Shown: positions 20,068 to 28,879 of the stretch, piece by piece
Numbering within the stretch: the first letter of the stretch is position 1
Layout: every line of letters begins with the position of its first letter
Assembly (NCBI GenBank): GCA_019114785.1
Contig: DXEV01000088.1
Coordinates: forward strand, 1-64,000
Reading direction: 5' to 3'
From: Candidatus Anaerobiospirillum pullistercoris
Lineage (GTDB): Bacteria; Pseudomonadota; Gammaproteobacteria; Enterobacterales; Succinivibrionaceae
Length of the DNA stretch: 64,000 bases
The notes under the pieces: generated by a model
What the model saw: the letters and a program-made list of their open reading frames with translations, nothing else
Told to the model about the DNA's origin: nothing
Database searches by the model: none
Translations under genes and position numbers: made by a program

Positions 20068-21789
20068 TTAGTGAGCTTGAAGCTTGTCTAAGGCCGCAGG
20101 GCAAGGATTGAGGCACTGGGCCTCAGAATTACAAATACGCTCGCGTAATGCAAGCACGGCACCTGGCGAGACCGAGAGCTCATCAAAGCCCATCTCAATA
20201 AAGGTGTCCGTAAGCTCAGGATCAGCGGCGAGCTCACCACAAATACCCACAGGAATACCGGCTGCGTGGGCATTTTGGGCAATGATACGTAAAAGCTCGA
20301 TCACCGCCTCATGGTGTGGGTCGCTGTAATCGGCTAAATTCTCATTCTGGCGATCACAAGCCGTGGTGTATTGGTTGAGATCATTGGTACCAATCGAGAA
20401 GAAGTCCACATGCTCCGCTAAGCTGCGCGAGAGAATAGCGGCGGCTGGAGTTTCGATCATAATGCCGATCTTTGGACGCTTATACTCAACCTGATTGGCT
20501 TTGAGCTCAGCTTCCACCTCGTCACAGATTTTTAAGACTCGCTCCACTTCCTTTAAGCGCGTGACCATTGGGAACATCATGGCAATATTGCCACGGGCAG
20601 CGGCACGGAAGATGGCGCGCAGCTGGGTTTTAAAGATCTCTGGCATAAAGAGGCAGAGACGCAGGGCACGTAAGCCTAAAGCTGGGTTTTCCTCATGTGG
20701 CAGGTCGAAGTAATCTACCTTTTTGTCGGCACCGATATCTAAGGTGCGGATGATCACCAGCTTGCCGTTCATGGTCGAAGCAACTTTAGCGTAGGCTTTA
20801 AATTGTTCTTCTTCAGTAGGTGGAGTGCTACGGCCTAAATATAAGAACTCGGAGCGGAAGAGACCAATGCCTTCGGCATCATTTGCGAGGACTTGCTCTA
20901 CATCGTCAACTTGACCGATGTTAGCAAAGGTCATGATGCGATGGCCGTGCTTAGAGATTGCAGGTTGACCCTTAAGCTTTTCTTGACGAGCCCGTGCAGC
21001 GGCAAATTCGGCTTGTACGGCCTGAATGCGCTGGGTAGTCTCTGCATCAGGATCAATATAGAAAGTACCATCCACAGCATTCAAGGCTACAGTGTGGCCG
21101 CTTAAGTCACAGACGCTATCGGCATCAGCTGCTGGAGCACCTTCACTGCGCTCGTTAAGACTAATTGGCAGCTGGGCATTGATGATCAGCGGAATGTTCA
21201 TGGTACGAGCCAGAATGGAGGCATGAGAGTTTTGCGTACCATGACGCAGCAGGATACCTAAGATCTTGCTGCGATCTAGAGCTACAGTTTGTGATGGTTG
21301 CAGATCATCAGCAACTAAGACTACATTTTCGGTTAAGACGAGGCTCTTTTCACCACGGGCATTGCGGGCAATACGGGCAGTGACATCTTTAATATCAGCA
21401 GCACGTGCCTTCATGTAGTCGTCATCCAACTGAGCAAACTCAGCAGCTTGCTGTTCACCGACTTTAAGCGCAGCACAGGAGACTGTGAGCAGCTCGTTTT
21501 GAATGGTGTCACGGATGTTATCGCAGATATCTGGATCATCCAGCATCATGCGGTGGATCTCAAAGATCTCAGCTTGCTCTGCTCCCAGCTCTGCTTGCGC
21601 TTTATCGATCAAGGCGTCCAATTCTTGGCGAGATTGCTCTAAGGCTTGCTCGAGCAGTTGTAGCTCCTGATCTTTGTCCTGCGTATAGGTAACGGCGGCC
21701 TCAGAGGTGGAGGTGACAGGGGTGATAATGTGCAGGATTTTACCTACAGTTACGCCCGCACAGGCGCAACGTCCTTTTCCTTGGTACAT
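20068..21789 (-). CDS. ptsI: Phosphoenolpyruvate-protein phosphotransferase (PTS enzyme I)
   Basis: ILLRHGTQNSHASILARTMNIPLI active-site His, RTLDIGADKKVDYF, PKIGIMIETPAA, FSIGTNDLNQYTTACDRQN, PVGICGELAADP. Start placed at MYQGKG (21789); the track ORF extends to 21864. Confidence 0.97.
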   Translation of the reverse strand: MYQGKGRCACAGVTVGKILHIITPVTSTSEAAVTYTQDKDQELQLLEQALEQSRQELDALIDKAQAELGAEQAEIFEIHRMMLDDPDICDNIRDTIQNELLTVSCAALKVGEQQAAEFAQLDDDYMKARAADIKDVTARIARNARGEKSLVLTENVVLVADDLQPSQTVALDRSKILGILLRHGTQNSHASILARTMNIPLIINAQLPISLNERSEGAPAADADSVCDLSGHTVALNAVDGTFYIDPDAETTQRIQAVQAEFAAARARQEKLKGQPAISKHGHRIMTFANIGQVDDVEQVLANDAEGIGLFRSEFLYLGRSTPPTEEEQFKAYAKVASTMNGKLVIIRTLDIGADKKVDYFDLPHEENPALGLRALRLCLFMPEIFKTQLRAIFRAAARGNIAMMFPMVTRLKEVERVLKICDEVEAELKANQVEYKRPKIGIMIETPAAAILSRSLAEHVDFFSIGTNDLNQYTTACDRQNENLADYSDPHHEAVIELLRIIAQNAHAAGIPVGICGELAADPELTDTFIEMGFDELSVSPGAVLALRERICNSEAQCLNPCPAALDKLQAH

Positions 21790-22174
21790 TTTCCATCCTT
21801 TTATTGCAGCCACCGCGCTCCCACCGCCCTTAGCCTCTATCCCTAGGCTTGAGCGGTAATGCAAGCGCGCTAACTCCGGCTTTGCGCAAGATCAGCTGCA
21901 AAGTCTCTATCCCATTAGAGTTAGGAGCGTGGTTGGTTAAAGCTGCAGCTTAAGAAGCTTTAAGAAGCTCTTAAGAGGCGGCGTGAACGAGCTGTTGCCT
22001 ATAGAGCTTAAGACCAAGGCTAGGCTAGGCCAGGGCAAAGGCCAAGACCAAGCTACTTTCCTGCTCGTTCCCTTCTTGAGAACAGGAAAGGAGCCTTAAT
22101 CCGAGCTGGCAGGAGCTGCTCTCTACACACCTCAAACTAGCTTCGTTTGCGGCTTCTTTTGCTTTGTCCTGCTA

Positions 22175-22708
22175 CTATTCTTCCTTAGCCGTCAGAGTGC
22201 ATACCACATCTTTAGTGGTGATTGGCTGTGGTGTCACGAACTGGCAAGTGGCATAGTCAGAGGCGTTTAAGATCACAAATGGCACATAACCACAGAGACC
22301 AGCGTCAGCAATGACCTTGGAATCGAAGCGGATCAGTGGCTGGCCTGCCTTTACCTCTTGGTCATCGTGAACATAGGCTTCAAAGCCTTGACCCTTAAGA
22401 TCAACGGTGTTGATGCCCACGTGGATTAAGATCTCAACCTTATCCTTGGAGGTAATGGTGACAGCGTGAGCGGTCTTAAAGATCTGAGAAATGACACCAT
22501 CACAAGGGGCATAAATAGTTTGATCATCACCTTCAGGCTTAAAGCAGAGAGTAGGGCCTAAGACCTCATCACTAAAGGTAGGATCAGGGATCTCTTGACG
22601 TTCTAAGATCGCGCCATTTAAAGGAGCGAAGATCTGAATAGGCTCCACCGCTTTTTTGCCTAATAACTTGTCCAGAAAACCCATAATACAATCCTCAATC
22701 TTTTCCAA
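22175..22708 (-). CDS. crr: PTS glucose-type EIIA component
   Basis: IFAPLNGAILERQEIPDPTFSDEVLG, IYAPCDGVISQIFKTAHAVTI, EILIHVGINTVDLKGQGFEAYV. Confidence 0.95.
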   Translation of the reverse strand: MEKIEDCIMGFLDKLLGKKAVEPIQIFAPLNGAILERQEIPDPTFSDEVLGPTLCFKPEGDDQTIYAPCDGVISQIFKTAHAVTITSKDKVEILIHVGINTVDLKGQGFEAYVHDDQEVKAGQPLIRFDSKVIADAGLCGYVPFVILNASDYATCQFVTPQPITTKDVVCTLTAKEE

Positions 22709-23902
22709 TGCTAGAGATCAATCTCAGCAACAGCAAGCGCATAACGGCGTGCAATGAGCACGCATTAGTCTGCCTAGCCCCAGAGAGGCGAGGCAAGGGC
22801 GTGTGTTTTCCCAGAAAAAATTTAAGTAAACATATTGCTTTGAGCAAAAGCTGAACTCTAGGCCTTTGTCCTTTAGCTCATGTTTTGCTTGGCGCTACAA
22901 CTCGGCGGCTACCAGCAAGGCGGTTAAAGTGACTGTCTGTTGGCTGCACTGAGTACAACTTGCTAGGACTTGCCTGCTTTCTTTAGAAAGTCGAAGCTCA
23001 GGGATCTCACAACGCTACATCTATCTTCAAAAGGCTGTGCTTAAGTGCACTAAAAGTGCACGCTGCTTGGTCTGCGAAGATAGAACAAAGTGAAGGTGGT
23101 AGTGGATACCACTGCATCATTATGATGCGCATTGTGCCTTTTAGTGTGCAAAAAAGCACGCAGCAAAAGCTCTAAGCGTTACCTCGGTCACTAATTTTTG
23201 CTATTAAGGGCTAAAAGCAAAGCCTTTCCCATGGCGTTGTGTTAGGCCAAATAGAGCAAAAAATGTGGATAGAAGCTGATGTTTAACGTATTTAGGAGTG
23301 AGAATAAGCCAAATGTTAGGGCTCCTTAAGGCGATCTGGATACAGCATACAGGGTGTTTGCGACACGTGGCGAATTATTTGCATAGAGTGCTTGCTAGAC
23401 GATAGGGAGCTGTTACAGCTTACTTTTGCAGGGGCAAGGAATGCTTCTAACTATATTGCCATATGGCTATTAGCACATGACTTCTATGCCTCTTAGCCTC
23501 AACAGTGGTTGGCAGAGCCAGCAAGGGCCAAGGTGTTGCTAGTTAAAGCTACGCGGATCTTGGGCTTTGTGGACGCAAAAGTAAGGTATAAGGCTCTTGT
23601 GCTGTATTGTTTGTGCCTTACTGTTGCAGTAGAGCGCTGGCGACTTCGAGGCCCCAAGGCCAAAGAAAGACCTAGATTCTTGGGATTTAGACCTTTGGAG
23701 CTGTCAGTTGGCGCTAGTGCATTGGCTGGGCGCGTACTTTGTGAACCACCTGCTTACCTTGCTCGTGACTTCACACTATCGTTTCAAAGCAGATGCCAAG
23801 GCAGATTTTGTGTGGTAGCACACCGAGCATTCATCGCACAATCATGGTGTTGTACTCGGAGGCTATAGACGGCGACTCAAAAAACAGGAGATCGGTAAAG
23901 CT

Positions 23903-24883
23903 ATGCGGAAAGCAGGTCTGTTGGGTTTAACCTTAGCAGCCTTATGTGCTGCTTATGTGGCGGGGATGCCAACCGCAATGGGTCAGGTGCGCTATGAGGC
24001 AAGCTTAAGCGATACCAATGCTAAAGATTGGTCGACGACCTCGAGCCGTATTTCCTGCGTGCTCTCCTCGCGTATCAATGGCTATGGTCGTGCTGATTTT
24101 GTGTTGCTCTCAGGTGCCCAGCGTCGTCTCAGTTTAGAGCTCTTCCCATCGGTGGAGATCTCCTCACGTAGTAAGATGCGTATTATTTCGGCTCCACCAG
24201 AGTGGCGTCCTGAAGGCAATGAAAAAGAGATCGGTGAAATTGATCTCTATCGTGGTTTCCGTCCTTTTGTTGGTGATAGCGTTTCATGGGCAATGCTGCG
24301 TGAGCTGCACACTGGTCAGCGTGTGTTGTTCCCATATCTCAGCAAGCAACCAAATTACACTGATACCATTGTGCCTGTCTTAAGCCCAATGGGCTTTGCT
24401 AAGCCATATCAAGAGTTTTTAGATTGCAGCGGACAGTTGCTGCCATACGGTTATGCTGATGTGGGCTTTATTGCCTTGATGTTCTACGACACCGAGAACC
24501 GTCTCACCCCAACTTCGGATGAGCGTCTGCACAACCAGATCGAATATGCTAAGTTGGATCCTGCAATCAGCAAGATCATTATCTCTTCCTTTGGTTCAGG
24601 CCATCAGGACAATTTGGATAACATCCAGCTGGCCAAGGAGCGTGCGGAAACCCTGTCGCGTATTTTCCAAGAAAATGGAATCAGCAAGGATTTAATTGAG
24701 ATCCGTACTTATGGCGATGAGCAGCTGGCCACAACAGGTTATACCATTTCCGATCGTCAGCAGTCCTCTAAGGCAGTGATTGAATTGCAACGCGATCCAT
24801 TCAAGGTCGATCGTCGTTTGGAAGTCGATATGCCTGATATTGGCGCGCCAGCTGATTGGAATCCTGACGAGTTGGATCAATAG
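23903..24883 (+). CDS. motY: MotY-like OmpA-family sodium-type flagellar protein
   Basis: Signal peptide; VRYEASLSDTNAKDW..SSRISCVLSSRINGYGRADFVLLSG; OmpA-like C-terminus (NIQLAKERAETLSRIFQENGI...DLIEIRTYGDEQ). Confidence 0.75.
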   Translation: MRKAGLLGLTLAALCAAYVAGMPTAMGQVRYEASLSDTNAKDWSTTSSRISCVLSSRINGYGRADFVLLSGAQRRLSLELFPSVEISSRSKMRIISAPPEWRPEGNEKEIGEIDLYRGFRPFVGDSVSWAMLRELHTGQRVLFPYLSKQPNYTDTIVPVLSPMGFAKPYQEFLDCSGQLLPYGYADVGFIALMFYDTENRLTPTSDERLHNQIEYAKLDPAISKIIISSFGSGHQDNLDNIQLAKERAETLSRIFQENGISKDLIEIRTYGDEQLATTGYTISDRQQSSKAVIELQRDPFKVDRRLEVDMPDIGAPADWNPDELDQ

Positions 24884-24903
24884 GATTAATTTTTGTTTTT
24901 GAC

Positions 24904-24942
24904 GACAGCAGAGTTTGTGCATGCAGCTCTGCTGTTTTTATT
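24904..24942 (+). terminator. Rho-independent terminator downstream of motY
   Basis: ACAGCAGAG...CTCTGCTGTTTTTATTT. Confidence 0.85.
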
Positions 24943-25211
24943 TAGTTGCCGTGGGTACGCTCCTTAAGAGCCTATGAGGAGAGGCTGTACAGCGGCGATT
25001 ATGACTATTTAGGCTTAAGCGCTGCATGCTATTCGTGTTACGCTTTCCGTCGAGCGCGACTCTTGCTGGCTGAGCTCCGGCTGAGCTCCGGCTTGTTGTT
25101 TGCACGGTATTGCTCTGCGCTCTGCGCTTTGCGCAAGAGTGCGACTCCTTGCACCAGTGCCTTGTAGGGTGTGCGCTTATTGGGATTTTGGCTTTTTGGG
25201 TGTGATTTTTT

Positions 25212-27011
25212 ATGGCCAATATGCTGAAAAAGGTAAAGGCTAAAGAGAAGCGAGAACGCAGTCGCTTCATGCAGGCTTTTATCATGGCTTTGATCTTTAT
25301 TACGCTATTGTCCGGCTTCTTTGCTGCTGGCTTATGGATCTACACCAGCAATTCCGAGGCAGAACGTCGCTCGATTGCAGAGCACGGTATTACTGCCTTA
25401 GCACGTGGTGATCTGATGATGGCGCGCAAGTATTTAGAAGAAGCTGATGCTAAGGCTGAGCCTTATGCCACTGAGTTCTTAGCATGGATGGATACGAGCT
25501 CTGGTCACTATAACGATGCCTTACGTTATGCGGTGCGCGCTAATAACTTCCAGCGTTTTCTTTCCTTTGAGCTCTTAGGTGATCTGGCTATTATTGGTGT
25601 AGGTGTTGACAGCGCTAAGGGAGGCTCAGCTGCTATTTCCTATTTTGAGCAGGGTGCCTTAAGACTGGCTCGTGAGCAAATAGCTGAGGAAAGAGGTGTA
25701 GATATCGACGATCTCTTTACCAATGAGCATGGTGTCTTACGTGATGATCCTGAGGTTAATGAGCGTGCTATTGCTTTGTTCTCTGATATGGTGCAGAGAG
25801 CTCTGCCTTTATTCCAAGACGATAATGATTACAGTAACTTCATTATGCGTGCTAAGCGTAAGGGAGCTAAGAACCTTGAGATCGCTTTAGGAGATATGCT
25901 TTTCCGTGGTAATGATCGTTTTGCTGCTAATGCCGAAAAGGCCTTAGAGTATTGGCAGAGTGCTATGGAAAATGGTGATGCTCGTGCTTTAGATCGTTTA
26001 GCTGGTGCTTATTGGCATGGTTATGCAGTTAAACGTGATCCACAAGCTGCCATCGATCTCTATTCGACTAGCGCTTCGCAGCATCGTAGCCCAGTGGCTA
26101 TGTATGCCTTAGGTCTGATTTCACTCCGTCATCCACAGGCCAATGCCAATGGTGCGGTTAACCTCTTTAATAATGCCGCTTCTTTAGGCTATGGCCCTGC
26201 CAGTACCGCCTTAGGCGTATTGGCTATGACCGAGACCTACAACGCCCAAAGCATTAGCTCGGCACGCAATTGGTTCCGTATTGCCGCTGAAGAGCAAAGA
26301 GATCTCTCTGGTCGTATTTTCTATGACTTGATGCTGATGTCTGGTACTGGCGGTGTGCGTGATTTCGTCAGTGGCTTCGATGACATGCTGATCCTTGCTA
26401 AGTCTTTCCAACCAGCACAGACTATTATCGATTTGCTGCAAAAGCGTGTTGCCCCTGAAGACATTTTGCGTGAGAGCTTGATCCTCAGTAACTTAGTGCT
26501 GCGTGGTCAGCTGGCCTATCGTGAAGGCGATCCTCTGGCTCCTTTAAACTTAAAGGATCCAGTCACAGGTGAGGAAATGGAGCGTCCTTTCTCTTACTAC
26601 ACCTCAGTGACCAAAATGGATCAAAACATCAAACAGCGTTTTGGTGAGCGTAACTTTACAGCACCAATGGATCTTGCTGAGTTGACGATCAACAACCAAA
26701 AGATCATCTCGCCAGAACTGGCCAAGCTGGTTGTGCAGTTTGCCCCAGCCACAGGCGTAAGCGCTTTTGATCAAGTGCCATTAATGCCACGTCCACTACC
26801 ACCAAAGGTTCCAAGTCACTACAGCATTAGTGATTTTGTGCCTCCGGCAGTACTGGTACAGACTACGCCGCTGTTCTCGGCTCCACACGTCTTTACCACG
26901 ATCGACAGTAGCCTGTTCGATTTCGACAAAGTGCAGCAATTTACTATGCCTGAAGAGGACACTGGCAGCTCTGCAGCTGGTAGCCCAGAGCTCGCTCAAG
27001 GCAGTTACTAA
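25212..27011 (+). CDS. Membrane-anchored Sel1-repeat (SLR/TPR-like) protein
   Basis: N-terminal TM helix; repeats AEKALEYWQSAMENGDARALDRLAGAYWHGYAVKRDPQAAIDLYSTSASQHRSPVAMYALG..., GAVNLFNNAASLGYGPASTALG. Confidence 0.75.
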   Translation: MANMLKKVKAKEKRERSRFMQAFIMALIFITLLSGFFAAGLWIYTSNSEAERRSIAEHGITALARGDLMMARKYLEEADAKAEPYATEFLAWMDTSSGHYNDALRYAVRANNFQRFLSFELLGDLAIIGVGVDSAKGGSAAISYFEQGALRLAREQIAEERGVDIDDLFTNEHGVLRDDPEVNERAIALFSDMVQRALPLFQDDNDYSNFIMRAKRKGAKNLEIALGDMLFRGNDRFAANAEKALEYWQSAMENGDARALDRLAGAYWHGYAVKRDPQAAIDLYSTSASQHRSPVAMYALGLISLRHPQANANGAVNLFNNAASLGYGPASTALGVLAMTETYNAQSISSARNWFRIAAEEQRDLSGRIFYDLMLMSGTGGVRDFVSGFDDMLILAKSFQPAQTIIDLLQKRVAPEDILRESLILSNLVLRGQLAYREGDPLAPLNLKDPVTGEEMERPFSYYTSVTKMDQNIKQRFGERNFTAPMDLAELTINNQKIISPELAKLVVQFAPATGVSAFDQVPLMPRPLPPKVPSHYSISDFVPPAVLVQTTPLFSAPHVFTTIDSSLFDFDKVQQFTMPEEDTGSSAAGSPELAQGSY

Positions 27012-27117
27012 TTCGGTCTTAAGGCCATAACAACAGACCGGCGGATGCGGCAGCGACACCCACTGCCCAGCCGTCTGCTGTATGCGCCAGCTATCGCTTG
27101 CGCTAGCGCCAGAAAGA

Positions 27118-27206
27118 CAAAAGCCTGAAATCTGCGAACGTGGGCATGACAGCAAGAAAGCTGTCATGTTGCACCGGAGGCAAGGATTTCAGGCTTTTTT
27201 GTTTTT
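27118..27206. terminator. Large nested hairpin / bidirectional terminator between convergent genes
   Basis: Outer AAAAGCCTGAAATC...GATTTCAGGCTTTT with inner CATGACAGC aagaaa GCTGTCATG; T-tract on the plus strand and a weaker one on the minus strand. Confidence 0.8.
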
Positions 27207-27226
27207 GAGAAGGTTAGCGCCTCAAG

Positions 27227-28366
27227 CTAAGCTTCGGAGAGCTTGTGGGTTCCGGCAATGATGTCCTGATCAAATCTGAGACTACCGTTGAGGAAGTCCT
27301 CGATCTCGTCTAAGGCTGGAGTGTTGTCGATGTGACTGAGCTCAATGAGGCGTGCACGGTCGTTAATGGTCATGTTTTTGAGGCCTACCTCTGTGAACAG
27401 TCTGAGATTGTCGGCCTTTAAGAACATGGCAAAGGCTTTACCGAATAAGGCTTTAGCTTGCTTGAGGTGGGCAGCATTGATCTCTTCGTTGCTCTTGCCT
27501 TGGTAAATGAGCGGTAAGGTGCAAGCGGCGAGAGTCGACAGTCGTGGCTGTACCATTGGATTGACCGCATGGCCGGTAATGTGACCACTTAGATTGCGGC
27601 GGCCATTGAACTTCTTAAGGTAGAGGAAAGAGCTGATATTCTTGCCATCGTTTACAGGGTAGTTATCCCAGATAAAAGGCTTACGGCCTAAGAGCTGAGT
27701 AATGTGCTCTAAGTACTCAGGGGTAATGTCATTGGAGAGCACACGCTCGCCTGTCCAGAAGATCTCTACGCGCTCCGGCAGATTGGCAGTGAGATCGGTA
27801 AAGTAGTGCTCTGGGCGCTTGCCAAAGAGCTTATCTAAGACAGGATCATCGGTGTAGTAGGATGGGCAGATGATGAAGTGCTGTACAAAGTCAGGCAGTT
27901 CTTTTTCGATGGCGCTAATAATGCGGTTTTGCAAGGCACCGATCTGCTCGGAGTCTTTGACCATATCATCAAAGAGCAGCGCAAAGATCTCACAATGAGT
28001 GATGGTACAGAGCTCTTTAACGCGCTGAATTGCTAGGTCTTGTAAATGCTCTAGATCAGCTGTGAGGTTAAGCGGAGATAGGGCAATACCGTAGTCGAGG
28101 TGTTGCTCATGGGCCTGAGCGCTCATACGTTGGAGGTAGGCCACATAATCATGGTCAGAGAGGAGATCTTCCTGCCAGCGGTCGCGTAAGTGTGGATCAG
28201 CCTTAGGCGAGTAGATGTAAAAGCTGTAGCCATGCGAGGCTAAGAAATCACAAAGGTAGGCGCGCTCATCTTCACTATAGCGGCGACCATAAAAGCCCTC
28301 AATTAAACCCAGATATGGCTGTGGAGCCGTTTGGGTATTTGCTGTTGCATTTGCAGGGAGCGACAT
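27227..28366 (-). CDS. GH84-family beta-N-acetylglucosaminidase (O-GlcNAcase/hyaluronidase-like)
   Basis: LGLIEGFYGRRYSEDERAYLCDFLASHGYSFYIYSPKADPHLRDRW; IFALLFDDMVKDSE; FIICPSYYTDDP; IFWTGERVLSNDIT; FIWDNYPVNDG. Confidence 0.92.
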   Translation of the reverse strand: MSLPANATANTQTAPQPYLGLIEGFYGRRYSEDERAYLCDFLASHGYSFYIYSPKADPHLRDRWQEDLLSDHDYVAYLQRMSAQAHEQHLDYGIALSPLNLTADLEHLQDLAIQRVKELCTITHCEIFALLFDDMVKDSEQIGALQNRIISAIEKELPDFVQHFIICPSYYTDDPVLDKLFGKRPEHYFTDLTANLPERVEIFWTGERVLSNDITPEYLEHITQLLGRKPFIWDNYPVNDGKNISSFLYLKKFNGRRNLSGHITGHAVNPMVQPRLSTLAACTLPLIYQGKSNEEINAAHLKQAKALFGKAFAMFLKADNLRLFTEVGLKNMTINDRARLIELSHIDNTPALDEIEDFLNGSLRFDQDIIAGTHKLSEA

Positions 28367-28879
28367 GAAATAACCTCAGTTTCTCTCAAGTTTGAGCCAA
28401 GCGATCCTATCCGCAAGCTAGGTTGCCGAGCCGTTTGAGGCTATGCAGCCTCAGGCTCTGCCTCAGCCTAGCTGTGGGCTTAACTGTCTGTATTCTGATG
28501 ACCTCGCCTTATAAGATCAAGCTTTGCACCGTGATGACGTCACAGATCTGAAAAGAAAAAGAGCCACCAGCCAAAGGCGTGATCGCTTTTGTGCCCTCTG
28601 CGACGTAGGTGACAGTGTGGTCTTAAGGTAATTTTTTTAAAATTTTTTGTTTTCTCGCCACAGAGCTTTCCTCCTTGGATTGCGAGATTCTAGAGCCAAA
28701 AATCACCATAATTTGCCGTTTTTAGCGCCCGCCCCCTCCCTTGTCTTGCCAGTGTTAAGTGCTAGAATCTTCTATATCTAAGCCTGTTTCCGTCGCACGT
28801 TAGTGAAGTCCAAGACAACTTATGGATACACGCTCCTAGATAGAACTCCTAGCAGATATTGACACAAAGGCACTGAGCC

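Noticed and set aside
23509-23868. 119-aa ORF upstream of motY
   Set aside because: No recognisable domain and odd composition; likely a random open frame in a non-coding stretch
28531-28543. GTGATGACGTCAC near-palindrome upstream of the defence operon as an operator
   Set aside because: Single short occurrence, not distinguishable from chance
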